Source of the DNA: an uncultured Woeseiaceae bacterium | Lineage (GTDB): Bacteria > Pseudomonadota > Gammaproteobacteria > Steroidobacterales > Woeseiaceae | Assembly: GCA_947258565.1 (NCBI GenBank) | Contig: CAMYJB010000025.1 | Location: 1 to 48,768 of the forward strand | DNA: 48,768 bases | Reading direction: 5' to 3' | Shown: one piece after another, positions 25,824 through 33,625 of the stretch | How positions within the stretch are numbered: position 1 is the stretch's first letter | Layout of the letters: each line of letters starts with the position of its first letter | Position numbers and translations under genes: made by a program | Notes under the pieces: model-generated | What the model was told of the DNA's origin: nothing | What the model saw: the letters and a program-made list of their open reading frames with translations, nothing else | The model's database searches: none

Positions 25824-27656
25824 ATGACAAAGACAGCCGAGTTTTCCCGGGTTGCATCGATCGACGAGCGAGAGGTTTTCAGGGACGAGCGCTTCCTTGC
25901 CGCGCTGCGGGCGCTTTCGGAACAGCAGCAACGCCGCTACGCCGATGTCGAAAAAGACGCGCGTGACTGCCTGCAGGAACTGGCGGTGCGTCCGGCCGAC
26001 CGCTACCTGGATTGGGTGGCGGCGCTCGCACGATTCATGTACACGCGCAGTTTCGAGCCGGAATTCGACGTCAATACGGAGGCGTTGCAGGAACTCAGGG
26101 AGCTGTCGCGGACGCACCCGATGGTCTTCCTGTGGTCCCACAAGTCCCACCTGGATGGTTTCGTGTTCATGCGGGCCCTGTACGATGCCGGCTTCCGGCC
26201 GCAACCACTCGTCTTTGCCGGCATCAACATGAATTTCGCCGGTTTTGGTCCGTTGGCCAGGCACTCCGGCGCGATATTCCTGCGCCGGAGTTTCAAGGAC
26301 GACGACGTATACAAGCTCGTGTTGAAGTACTTCATCGACTACCTGGCTTCGCGGCGCGTGCCGCTGTCCTGGTCGATTGAGGGCACGCGTTCGCGCACGG
26401 GCAAGCTGCTGCGGCCGAAACTCGGGCTGATTCGCTGGGTCATGGATGCGTACGAACGGGCATCCATCGACGACGCGCTGTTCGTGCCGGTCGCCATCAG
26501 TTTCGACCAGATCCCCGAGATGGACGATTACATCGCGATGCAGCACGGCGTGCCCAAGCGCAAGGAATCGCTGAAGTGGTTCATCGACTACATTGCCGGC
26601 ATGAAGGCCAAGTACGGCAAGGTATACGTGCGCTTCGGAGAGCCGATCGCGCTTGCGGACACGGTGCCTGCCGCGGGTGACCTCGGGGCAGGCACGCACG
26701 TGCAGAAACTCGCATTCGAAATCTGCAGCCGCATCGAGCGCTCCATTCCGATCACGCTGACGGATCTCGTGACCCTGGTGCTGCTGGCAGCCAACGGCCG
26801 CGCGCTGGATGCCGGCCAGATCTGGCGCCAGGCGAGGGATATCGCCGGGCTCATCGAGCGCTGGCAGCTGCCGATGGCAGACGATCTGCAGCTGGGCGGC
26901 GTCGAGGACCTGCAGCAGACGCTTCGCACGCTCTCGGAGACCGGCCTGCTGCAGTGTTTCTCGAAGGGCGCGGCGCCGGTCTACGTCATAACGCCCGGTC
27001 GGCAGCTGGCAGCAGCCTATTACCGCAACACCATCGTGCACTATTTTCTCGAAGGCGCACTCGCAGAGGTCGCGCTGGCCGCATCCGTTTCCGACGGCGC
27101 GAAAGACGCGTTCGAGCAGGAGCTGATGCGCCTTCGTGACCTGCTCAAGTTCGAATTCTCTTTCAAGACAAAGGACGAGTTCCTGCAGAATTCGCTCGGT
27201 TATCTCGACGAACGGTACCCGCACTGGCGGGATTGCTCCGGGGTTCTTCCCGCCGGCGCAGTACCGATGTTCGGGCAGAGTATCCTGCGCTCGTTCATTG
27301 AAGCCTACTGGATTCTCGCGGGCATGCTGGTCAAGCGCGGCTGGCGCCCGGTGACGGCCGATGAGGAAACGGCGCTGATCGACGGCGCCCTCGCGCTCGG
27401 CCGGGAGATGCTGCTGCGAAAGGAGATCAGCACCGAGGCGGCCCTGTCCCGCCCCCTGTTCGCGAGCGCCATGCGGCTCGCGCGGCATCGCCGGCTGCTG
27501 GATTCCGACGACCAGGACATGAAGAAGCGCCGCGAGGCGTTCGCGACCGACGTGCAGCGGACGCTGGCGGCGATCAACGTGCTGCAGGATATCTACGACC
27601 GTCCATTGAACGGTTTTCCCGTGCCCGGGTTTCGCGACTCGAGGTCGACCGCATGA
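25824..27656 (+). CDS. glycerol-3-phosphate O-acyltransferase (PlsB-like)
   Basis: The 610-residue protein has the HX4D motif (SHKSHLD, His106 to Asp111), the second block LARHSGAIFLRR, the third block SWSIEGTRSRTGK (186-195) and the fourth LFVPVAISFDQIPE, the order of PlsB acyltransferases. It is shorter than E. coli PlsB (about 800) and resembles mycobacterial PlsB2-like proteins. It would make lysophosphatidate, the substrate of the PlsC domain encoded just upstream. The gap to the wax synthase gene downstream is 9 nt, so plsC, plsB and the second WS/DGAT form a tight operon. Confidence 0.9.
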   Translation: MTKTAEFSRVASIDEREVFRDERFLAALRALSEQQQRRYADVEKDARDCLQELAVRPADRYLDWVAALARFMYTRSFEPEFDVNTEALQELRELSRTHPMVFLWSHKSHLDGFVFMRALYDAGFRPQPLVFAGINMNFAGFGPLARHSGAIFLRRSFKDDDVYKLVLKYFIDYLASRRVPLSWSIEGTRSRTGKLLRPKLGLIRWVMDAYERASIDDALFVPVAISFDQIPEMDDYIAMQHGVPKRKESLKWFIDYIAGMKAKYGKVYVRFGEPIALADTVPAAGDLGAGTHVQKLAFEICSRIERSIPITLTDLVTLVLLAANGRALDAGQIWRQARDIAGLIERWQLPMADDLQLGGVEDLQQTLRTLSETGLLQCFSKGAAPVYVITPGRQLAAAYYRNTIVHYFLEGALAEVALAASVSDGAKDAFEQELMRLRDLLKFEFSFKTKDEFLQNSLGYLDERYPHWRDCSGVLPAGAVPMFGQSILRSFIEAYWILAGMLVKRGWRPVTADEETALIDGALALGREMLLRKEISTEAALSRPLFASAMRLARHRRLLDSDDQDMKKRREAFATDVQRTLAAINVLQDIYDRPLNGFPVPGFRDSRSTA

Positions 27657-27665
27657 GAGGCAACC

Positions 27666-29132
27666 ATGCGCCAGCTTAGTGGTTCAGACGCTTTCTTCCT
27701 TTATTCCGACAAGCCTGGGCGTCATCAGCACCTGTCGACGATCTATTTGTACGATCCGTCCTCCGCGCCTGGCGGGGGCGTGGATTTCCGGACAATCCTC
27801 GACCACGTTGGTGAGCGCATCGGCACCTCCCGGATTTTCCGGCAGCGGCTCGTCGAGGTACCGCTCAATGTCGACTATCCCTACTGGATCCACGACGATC
27901 ACTTCGACCTCGAGTTTCACGTGCGTCATATCGCGTTGCCGGAACCGGGTGACTGGCGGCAGTTCTGCATCCTCGCCTCACGGCTTCATTCCCGGCCGGT
28001 GGATATGCACCGGCCGGTCTGGGAGATGTACGTTATCGAAGGCCTCGATAACGTTTCCTGGCTTCCCGAGAGCGCTTTTGCGGTGCTGGTAAAGGTTCAC
28101 CACGTTGCGCTGGACGACGTGACCGAAGACGATTTCACGATCGCGCTTCATGACCTCGAGGCTGTTCCCGAAGCTGCCGAAACACAGCGGCGCTGGTTCT
28201 CCGAGAAGCAGCCCGGCGCTGTGCAGCTGCTTGCGCTCGCCTGGTTCAACAACACGATCAAGCTGGTCGAGACCGGCCAGTCACTCTTCGACAGGATCCC
28301 GGGCATCGGTGCAAATCCGCTCAACCCGGACGACGTGCTGCATTTCGACCAGGAGCGTGCGCCGGCGACGCGCTTCGACGACCGTATATCGCCGCATCGC
28401 GTGCTCGCGCCGTTTACCGTCGATCTGGCCGCGCTGCAGCGTATCAACGCCGCCCTGGCAGACGCGACGCTGAACGACATGATCTTCGCGATCTGCAGTG
28501 GCGCGCTGCGGCGCTATCTCGCCGACAAGAACGAACTGCCCGCGCGATCCCTGTATGCACTCGTGCCGCTGCACGTCCACGACCGGGACGACGACGGCGT
28601 GCCGGGCCATCGGGTGCAGTTGATACGCATCAGGCTGATGACGCAGGTCGACGACCCGCTGGAACGGCTCGCCATGATTCGTGAAGAGATGCAGGAAGCG
28701 CGGGCGCTGAAGCCGCTCAGTGCGCGGGAACTGGCCGAAATGCAGGACGTGCTGCCCTCGGCGGCGATGACGCTTGCGGCCCGGTCCATCAGCGCGGAGT
28801 TTGGTCCGGGCAGGCGCTACCGTGACAACCACAACACCGTCATCTCGGTGCTCCCCGGGCCGTCACGACCACTGTACCTGTGCGGTGCGAAGCTCGTGGG
28901 CTTTACGAGCATGGGGGCACTCATGGACAACCTGGGGCTCAATCACACGGCGACGATCTATGATGGCAAGGTCACGATCGCGCCGGTCTGCGACCGCCAG
29001 ATGATGCCGGACCCGGCGTTCTACTACGAGTGCCTGCGCGCGTCATTCGACGAGCTCGCGACAGCGGCACGGTGCGCCGTCACCAGGAAACGCGCAGTGA
29101 GTTCGACCGCCGCAACGGTCCTCAGCGAGTAG
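27666..29132 (+). CDS. WS/DGAT-family acyltransferase homologue with altered active-site motif
   Basis: The 488-residue protein is a clear WS/DGAT relative (LSGSDAFFLYSDKPGRH at the start, FHVRHIALPEPGDW, NHTATIYDGKVTI near the end). The catalytic motif, normally HHxxxDG, is HHVALDDV here (His145, His146, Asp150, then Asp151 for Gly). The proposed base His146 and Asp150 remain, so activity is possible but may be changed. It is the last gene of the plsC-plsB operon and its 3' end overlaps the convergent esterase gene by 109 nt. It could be a triacylglycerol synthase, or a non-catalytic partner of the first WS/DGAT. Confidence 0.9.
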   Translation: MRQLSGSDAFFLYSDKPGRHQHLSTIYLYDPSSAPGGGVDFRTILDHVGERIGTSRIFRQRLVEVPLNVDYPYWIHDDHFDLEFHVRHIALPEPGDWRQFCILASRLHSRPVDMHRPVWEMYVIEGLDNVSWLPESAFAVLVKVHHVALDDVTEDDFTIALHDLEAVPEAAETQRRWFSEKQPGAVQLLALAWFNNTIKLVETGQSLFDRIPGIGANPLNPDDVLHFDQERAPATRFDDRISPHRVLAPFTVDLAALQRINAALADATLNDMIFAICSGALRRYLADKNELPARSLYALVPLHVHDRDDDGVPGHRVQLIRIRLMTQVDDPLERLAMIREEMQEARALKPLSARELAEMQDVLPSAAMTLAARSISAEFGPGRRYRDNHNTVISVLPGPSRPLYLCGAKLVGFTSMGALMDNLGLNHTATIYDGKVTIAPVCDRQMMPDPAFYYECLRASFDELATAARCAVTRKRAVSSTAATVLSE

Positions 29133-30250
29133 TAGATATCGAAGGCGTGCTGGGCGCCGGGAAACTCGGCGTAGCCCACCGCATGTTGCGAGTGCTTGCG
29201 AAGCCGCCGCTCGAATTCACGCGCCTCGGGCGCCGGCGTCAGGCTGTCGCGATCGCCCTGGAGTATGAGCCAGGGTACCGACGCCTGCTCGACGTGGTCC
29301 ATCGGCGAGGCGGCATGGAATCGTTCGGGTTCGGTGTCGAAAAACGCTTTCACGACGTGCGGTCCAATCAGCCGGTCAATGAAAGCCCGGCCGTGCACGC
29401 CCATGCGGTTGGTGAAGTCGTACACGCCGTAGTAAGTCACGATGGCCTGCACCGATGCATCGCCCTGTTTATTTCCGGGTTCCGGCGCCGCGTTGTCGGT
29501 CAGTGCAGTCATCGCGGCGATGTGTGCGCCCGCCGAATTGCCGGCGATTGCGATGAAATCAGGATCGACGCCGTACTCGTCGCTGTGTTCGCGCAGCCAG
29601 GCAACGGCGTCTTTTGCATCGACGACGTGGTCGGGATAGGTGGCACCGGGACTCAGCCTGTAGTTGGCGTTGGCGCAGACCCATCCGAGCGTGGCGAGGT
29701 GGTTGCATAGCGGCAGTCCCTGTTCGCGCTTGTCGCCGAGGACCCAGCCGCCCCCGTGCAGGAACACGAGGCCAGGCCGCCTCCCGTCGTGACCCGAACC
29801 GCGGTAAATGTCCATGGCGAGAACGCGCCCGCTGCGCCGCGAGAACGGCACGTCGCGGACGACAGAGACGCCGTCGCGGAGCCGCGGAATCGGCCGTAGC
29901 AATAAACGCCTGGGGATTGGCTCGACAGGGTCCAGTTCGAGTTCGGCCGCGACGGCGTCGGCGATGGAAGCGGCGCGCAGGCTGGGCAGCCAGAGAACGA
30001 GCAGGACCGCGCTCGAACCCAGTACGAGCAGCAGTGCCAGCTTGCCCGGCCACGCCTCGAGCGCGCCGAACAGCGCAAAGCCACCGGTGAACAGGAGTGC
30101 CAGCGCGACATGGAAAAGCGCGAGGTCCAGGGTCAGGAACGCGAGTATCCAGCTCGGCACGAGCGAAATCGGCCCCCTCAGCGGCCTTGCCGCGTTGACG
30201 ACGATCGCCGTACCGGCGAGGGCAACCAGGAGGAACAACCAGCCTGCCAT
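29024..30250 (-). CDS. membrane-anchored alpha/beta hydrolase, HSL/carboxylesterase type (LipQ-like)
   Basis: The 408-residue protein begins with two or three membrane helices (about 3-20, 30-58 and 70-90). A hormone-sensitive-lipase-type catalytic domain follows, with the oxyanion motif HGGGW, the nucleophile elbow GNSAGA, and an Asp/His pair in QGDRDSLTP and AQHAFD. The start ATG has a GGAAGG ribosome-binding site. The domain layout recalls the mycobacterial carboxylesterase LipQ, encoded near plsB2-plsC-DGAT there. Its last 109 nt run antisense to the second WS/DGAT gene. Substrate unknown; lipid ester turnover is inferred. Confidence 0.87.
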   Translation of the reverse strand: MAGWLFLLVALAGTAIVVNAARPLRGPISLVPSWILAFLTLDLALFHVALALLFTGGFALFGALEAWPGKLALLLVLGSSAVLLVLWLPSLRAASIADAVAAELELDPVEPIPRRLLLRPIPRLRDGVSVVRDVPFSRRSGRVLAMDIYRGSGHDGRRPGLVFLHGGGWVLGDKREQGLPLCNHLATLGWVCANANYRLSPGATYPDHVVDAKDAVAWLREHSDEYGVDPDFIAIAGNSAGAHIAAMTALTDNAAPEPGNKQGDASVQAIVTYYGVYDFTNRMGVHGRAFIDRLIGPHVVKAFFDTEPERFHAASPMDHVEQASVPWLILQGDRDSLTPAPEAREFERRLRKHSQHAVGYAEFPGAQHAFDIYYSLRTVAAVELTARFLVTAHRAAVASSSNDARRHS

Positions 30251-30332
30251 AAACCTTCCAGGGTGTTTTTGTCTGCGTGCACCGATTGTGGGTGCAGCAG
30301 CCCGCCCACATCAAGCCGTGTGCGACAGGCCG

Positions 30333-30965
30333 TCAGGATCCATGCTGGCGTTGCCACATTGCCACGAACGTCGCGCCGGACGGTGACAGGCGGAAGTTGC
30401 CGTAGCCGTCTGTCGTCCCGATTACGGTATCCAGCATCTTGTTCCGGCGCAGCTTGTCGACGCTGCGCTGAACCTGCGAAGGGCGCAGCCTGAATTTCTC
30501 CGCGATCTCCGGCGCCGACATCGCCAGTCCCGGCCCGCGGGCCGCGGCGGAGCGCAGCACGGCAAGGTCGAGATCGTCGAAGTCGATCTCGGGCACCGCC
30601 TCGATGCCGTCGTCATGGCGCCCGGGCACGAATTCGCGCAGCCTGCAAACCACCCGGGTTTTCAGGCTGCCGGCAGACTGTTTGCCTCGGTACCAGGCGG
30701 TGTGGAGCACGGCGGTCAGATTACGCAACAGGCTCTGGCAGTAGCGGTACAGGCGCCAGGCAATAATCGCCATCAACAACCAGAAGAACCCCGACACGAC
30801 GGTGGCCTGCACGACCGAATCGCCGCCGGATGCGACGCCCCAGTTCGCGGCGGTAACGGGCGCGACCTCGGCAAATTTCGACAGCACGAAGTCGCCGGGC
30901 GCGAGGTAGATCTCGCGTAGCAGGGCGCCGATTTTCCGCAAGGTGGTGAGCCAGTTATTGATCAT
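30333..30965 (-). CDS. membrane-anchored winged-helix protein of unknown function
   Basis: The frame is open from GTG 31022; the ATG at 30965 (MINNWLTTLRKI) looks like the natural start but has no good ribosome-binding site, so the start is uncertain. There is one membrane helix (VVQATVVSGFFWLLMAIIAW) in the middle, a basic stretch, then a C-terminal winged helix (MSAPEIAEKFRLRPSQVQRSVDKLRRNKML, then YGNFRLSPSGATFVA). This layout suggests a membrane-tethered DNA- or protein-binding regulator. It is divergent from the large TPR-ExbBD operon, with 185-242 nt between starts. Confidence 0.65.
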   Translation of the reverse strand: MINNWLTTLRKIGALLREIYLAPGDFVLSKFAEVAPVTAANWGVASGGDSVVQATVVSGFFWLLMAIIAWRLYRYCQSLLRNLTAVLHTAWYRGKQSAGSLKTRVVCRLREFVPGRHDDGIEAVPEIDFDDLDLAVLRSAAARGPGLAMSAPEIAEKFRLRPSQVQRSVDKLRRNKMLDTVIGTTDGYGNFRLSPSGATFVAMWQRQHGS

Positions 30966-31207
30966 GTCGCTATGAGCGAGACTATGTGTCGATCGGGCCG
31001 ATCGCACAGTGACGCGATTCACATTCCTGTTACTGGCGCTTCGGCAGCCGGGCCGGGCGCATACAGGTACAGCATGGATTTGCGGGTCAGTTCACAGATA
31101 AAACGGCCTGTTTACTAAACACTAGCGACTGTCCGTGACTCTGGCGCGACGGCGCGCAATCGCGGCAATTGCATATGGATTATGTAATACAAAAAGGGAC
31201 TTGAACG

Positions 31208-31738
31208 ATGTCGAGATTTATCCGCACGTTGATGTTGCTCCTGCTCGCCGGCGGCCTGTCCGCGACGAGTACGGCGCAGGACATATCCGGGGACGATATG
31301 CGCAGTCTGGACGGCCAGGTCCAGGAAATTAAGTCCGATGTCCTGAGCATCGCCTCCGAACTCAGCAACCTCGAGGAGCGTTTGCTGTATCCGTCGAACA
31401 CCCAGGTCGCGCTTTTCGTGGCCATCGAAGGCGACGAGAATTTTCGCCTCGACGCCGTGAAGATCGAGATCGATGGCGAACTCGCCACGCACCACATCTA
31501 CAGCTACAAGGAGCTCGAAGCGCTGCAGAAGGGCGGTGTGCAGCGGATTTACACCGGGAACGTGCCTACCGGTGACCATCAGCTCAGCATCACGATGATC
31601 GGTCAGCTGAAGAACGGCACCGAGTTCAACAAGACGGACCAGTTTGCTTTCGCCAAGGGCGTCGAGCCCAAGGCGCTCGGCATCACCCTGGCCGGCCCGG
31701 GCCTCGGCAACAGCGGAATTCGGGTCGGAGACTGGTAG
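31208..31738 (+). CDS. exported protein heading the TPR-ExbBD operon, function unknown
   Basis: The 176-residue protein has a signal peptide (1-23, ending STAQ), a short coiled coil (about 30-60, MRSLDGQVQEIKSDVLSIA) and a beta-rich domain (about 62-176). GGGA lies about 9 nt before the ATG. It is the first gene of a nine-gene plus-strand run, ending 3 nt before the next start. I do not recognise a named domain; similar small secreted proteins lead comparable TPR/ExbBD/AgmX operons. The position suggests a periplasmic component of the same machine. Confidence 0.7.
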   Translation: MSRFIRTLMLLLLAGGLSATSTAQDISGDDMRSLDGQVQEIKSDVLSIASELSNLEERLLYPSNTQVALFVAIEGDENFRLDAVKIEIDGELATHHIYSYKELEALQKGGVQRIYTGNVPTGDHQLSITMIGQLKNGTEFNKTDQFAFAKGVEPKALGITLAGPGLGNSGIRVGDW

Positions 31739-31741
31739 TCC

Positions 31742-33625
31742 ATGTTTCGAGCACCGTTCTCAGGGATCGGGCTCCTGCTGATCGCCAGTCTGGCAACGAG
31801 TCCAAGTCATAGCGAAGAGCTGAAGGATCTGTACTTCGGCGAGGCGCTCTATTACGCGCACCAGGGCTACTACTTCGAGGCGCTGGAGCGGCTCGACGCC
31901 GAAGTCAGCCAGCACGCCGGGCTCGATGAGCCCGAGCTCGATACGCTCTACATCCACATGGTCGATGCGGAATTCTCGCTCGGCGATTTCGAGCTGCGCT
32001 ACCGGATGCATCACCGTGCAGGCCGCGCGATTACGGCCGTACTCGAGGGCGCCGTCGACGAGATCGTGCGCAACGATGCCGCGTATCGTCTCGCCCGGAT
32101 CCATTTCCAGAAAGGCCAGATGGACGATGCCCTCCTCGCGCTGGATCGCATCGACGGCAAGATCCCCGAAGGTATCCGGGACGACATCGAGTTCCTGCGC
32201 GCCAACGTCTACCTCGCCCAGGAGAAGCCTGCGGAGTCTTTCGAGGTCCTCAAGCGCCTGCAGGGGTCCGACAGCTACGGTGGCTTCGCGGCCTACAACC
32301 TCGGCATCGCCTATCTCCAGGACGGCCAGCGCCAGGAGGCGATCGAGCAGCTCGATCGCGCCGGGAAGATCGACACGGGCGATCCGGCGGAGCTCGCGAT
32401 CCGGGACAAGGCCAACCTCGTGCTCGGCACGATCCTGCTGGAGGACGGCGAGTACGACCAGGCGATGCCGTACCTGAACCGCGTCCGTCTCGACGGGCCG
32501 TTCTCTAACCAGGCGCTGCTCAGCGCGGGCTGGGCGAGCCTGTCCGCCGAAAGGTACGATCGCGCGGTCGTGCCCTGGCGCATCCTCGCCGAACGCGAGG
32601 TTACCGATGGCGCGACGCAGGAGGCCATGCTGGCGCTTCCCTATGCGTACGGGAAGCTGGACATTCACGGGCGTGCTGCGATCTATTACGGTCGCGCGCT
32701 CGATGCCTTCGGCGCCGAGGTCGGCAAGCTCAACGAGTCGATCGAGAGCATCCGCGAAGGCAAGTTCCTGGGCGCGCTGGTCCGGGAAGAAATCCGCAAG
32801 GACAAGGACTGGGTCATACGCCTGCGCTCTCTGCCCGAGACGCCGGAGACCTACTACCTCATGGAACTCCTCGCGACGCACGACTTCCAGACGGGGCTGC
32901 AGAACTATCTCGACCTCGCCGACCTGCGCAAGAAGCTCGTCAGCTGGCAGTCGAGTTTCGATTCCTTCGACGACATGGTGGCGATACGTCACGACCACTA
33001 CGAGCCGCTGCTGCCGGACGTGGACTCGAGCTTCCGTGAACTCGACTCGCGCCTGCGCCTGCGCAGGGAACAGCACAAGATGCTCGTGCGCCGCCGCGAC
33101 GATCTGCTGACGACTCCGCGGCCGGAATTTCTCGCGACCCGCGAAGAGCAGGCCGTGCTCGCCAGGATCGAATACATCGAGGAACAGCTCGAAGATGCAG
33201 CGACGCCGTTCGAGGGGGCACTCGTTCAACGCATGCAGCGCCTGAAAGGTCTGCTGATGTGGACGCTCGAAACCGAATATCACGACCGCCTGACGCAGTT
33301 CGACCAGAATCTGCGCACGCTGGACGAGGCCATGGTGGTCGCGCAGACGCAGTACGACCAGTTCGTGCGCTCGCGCCAGGCCGCCACGCACAGTTTCGAA
33401 GGCTACGAAACGCCCATCAGCCGGCTTCGTGCCCGCGTCAGCGAGGCGATCCAGAGGGTCGACCTGTTGATGAAGCGGCAGGGCCGCCAGCTCGAGATTG
33501 TCGCGATCGATGAACTCATGGCGCGCCGCGGCAGGCTGGAGAGCTACCGCGACAAGGCGCGATTCGCACTCGCCGACAGCTATGACCGGGCCACCCAGGC
33601 GCAGGCGAGGAGCGAGCTCCAGTGA
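31742..33625 (+). CDS. exported tetratricopeptide-repeat protein
   Basis: The 627-residue protein has a signal peptide (1-24) and many TPR-like helical pairs in residues about 28-320 (for example AAYRLARIHFQKGQMDDALLALD, AAYNLGIAYLQDGQRQEAIEQ). The C-terminal half is largely coiled coil (RRRDDL..., ARIEYIEEQLEDA, LRARVSEAIQRVDLLMKRQG). It is probably periplasmic. It starts 3 nt after the preceding gene, and its TGA overlaps the next gene's GTG in GTGA, implying coupled translation. Likely a scaffold of the ExbB/ExbD-driven complex encoded downstream. Confidence 0.82.
   Translation: MFRAPFSGIGLLLIASLATSPSHSEELKDLYFGEALYYAHQGYYFEALERLDAEVSQHAGLDEPELDTLYIHMVDAEFSLGDFELRYRMHHRAGRAITAVLEGAVDEIVRNDAAYRLARIHFQKGQMDDALLALDRIDGKIPEGIRDDIEFLRANVYLAQEKPAESFEVLKRLQGSDSYGGFAAYNLGIAYLQDGQRQEAIEQLDRAGKIDTGDPAELAIRDKANLVLGTILLEDGEYDQAMPYLNRVRLDGPFSNQALLSAGWASLSAERYDRAVVPWRILAEREVTDGATQEAMLALPYAYGKLDIHGRAAIYYGRALDAFGAEVGKLNESIESIREGKFLGALVREEIRKDKDWVIRLRSLPETPETYYLMELLATHDFQTGLQNYLDLADLRKKLVSWQSSFDSFDDMVAIRHDHYEPLLPDVDSSFRELDSRLRLRREQHKMLVRRRDDLLTTPRPEFLATREEQAVLARIEYIEEQLEDAATPFEGALVQRMQRLKGLLMWTLETEYHDRLTQFDQNLRTLDEAMVVAQTQYDQFVRSRQAATHSFEGYETPISRLRARVSEAIQRVDLLMKRQGRQLEIVAIDELMARRGRLESYRDKARFALADSYDRATQAQARSELQ

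Noticed and set aside
24288..27488. 1066-codon open frame on the minus strand
   Set aside because: It lies wholly antisense to the HAD-PlsC and PlsB-like genes, has low-complexity Arg/His/Asp-rich translation and no domains; it is a GC-rich shadow frame.
31162..31190. AT-rich stretch before the TPR operon (tatgtaatac)
   Set aside because: It looks promoter-like, but no -35/-10 pair with acceptable spacing could be assigned.
31760..33391. 543-codon open frame on the minus strand
   Set aside because: Shadow of the first large TPR gene; composition is Arg/Leu/Val/Glu-rich without domain features.
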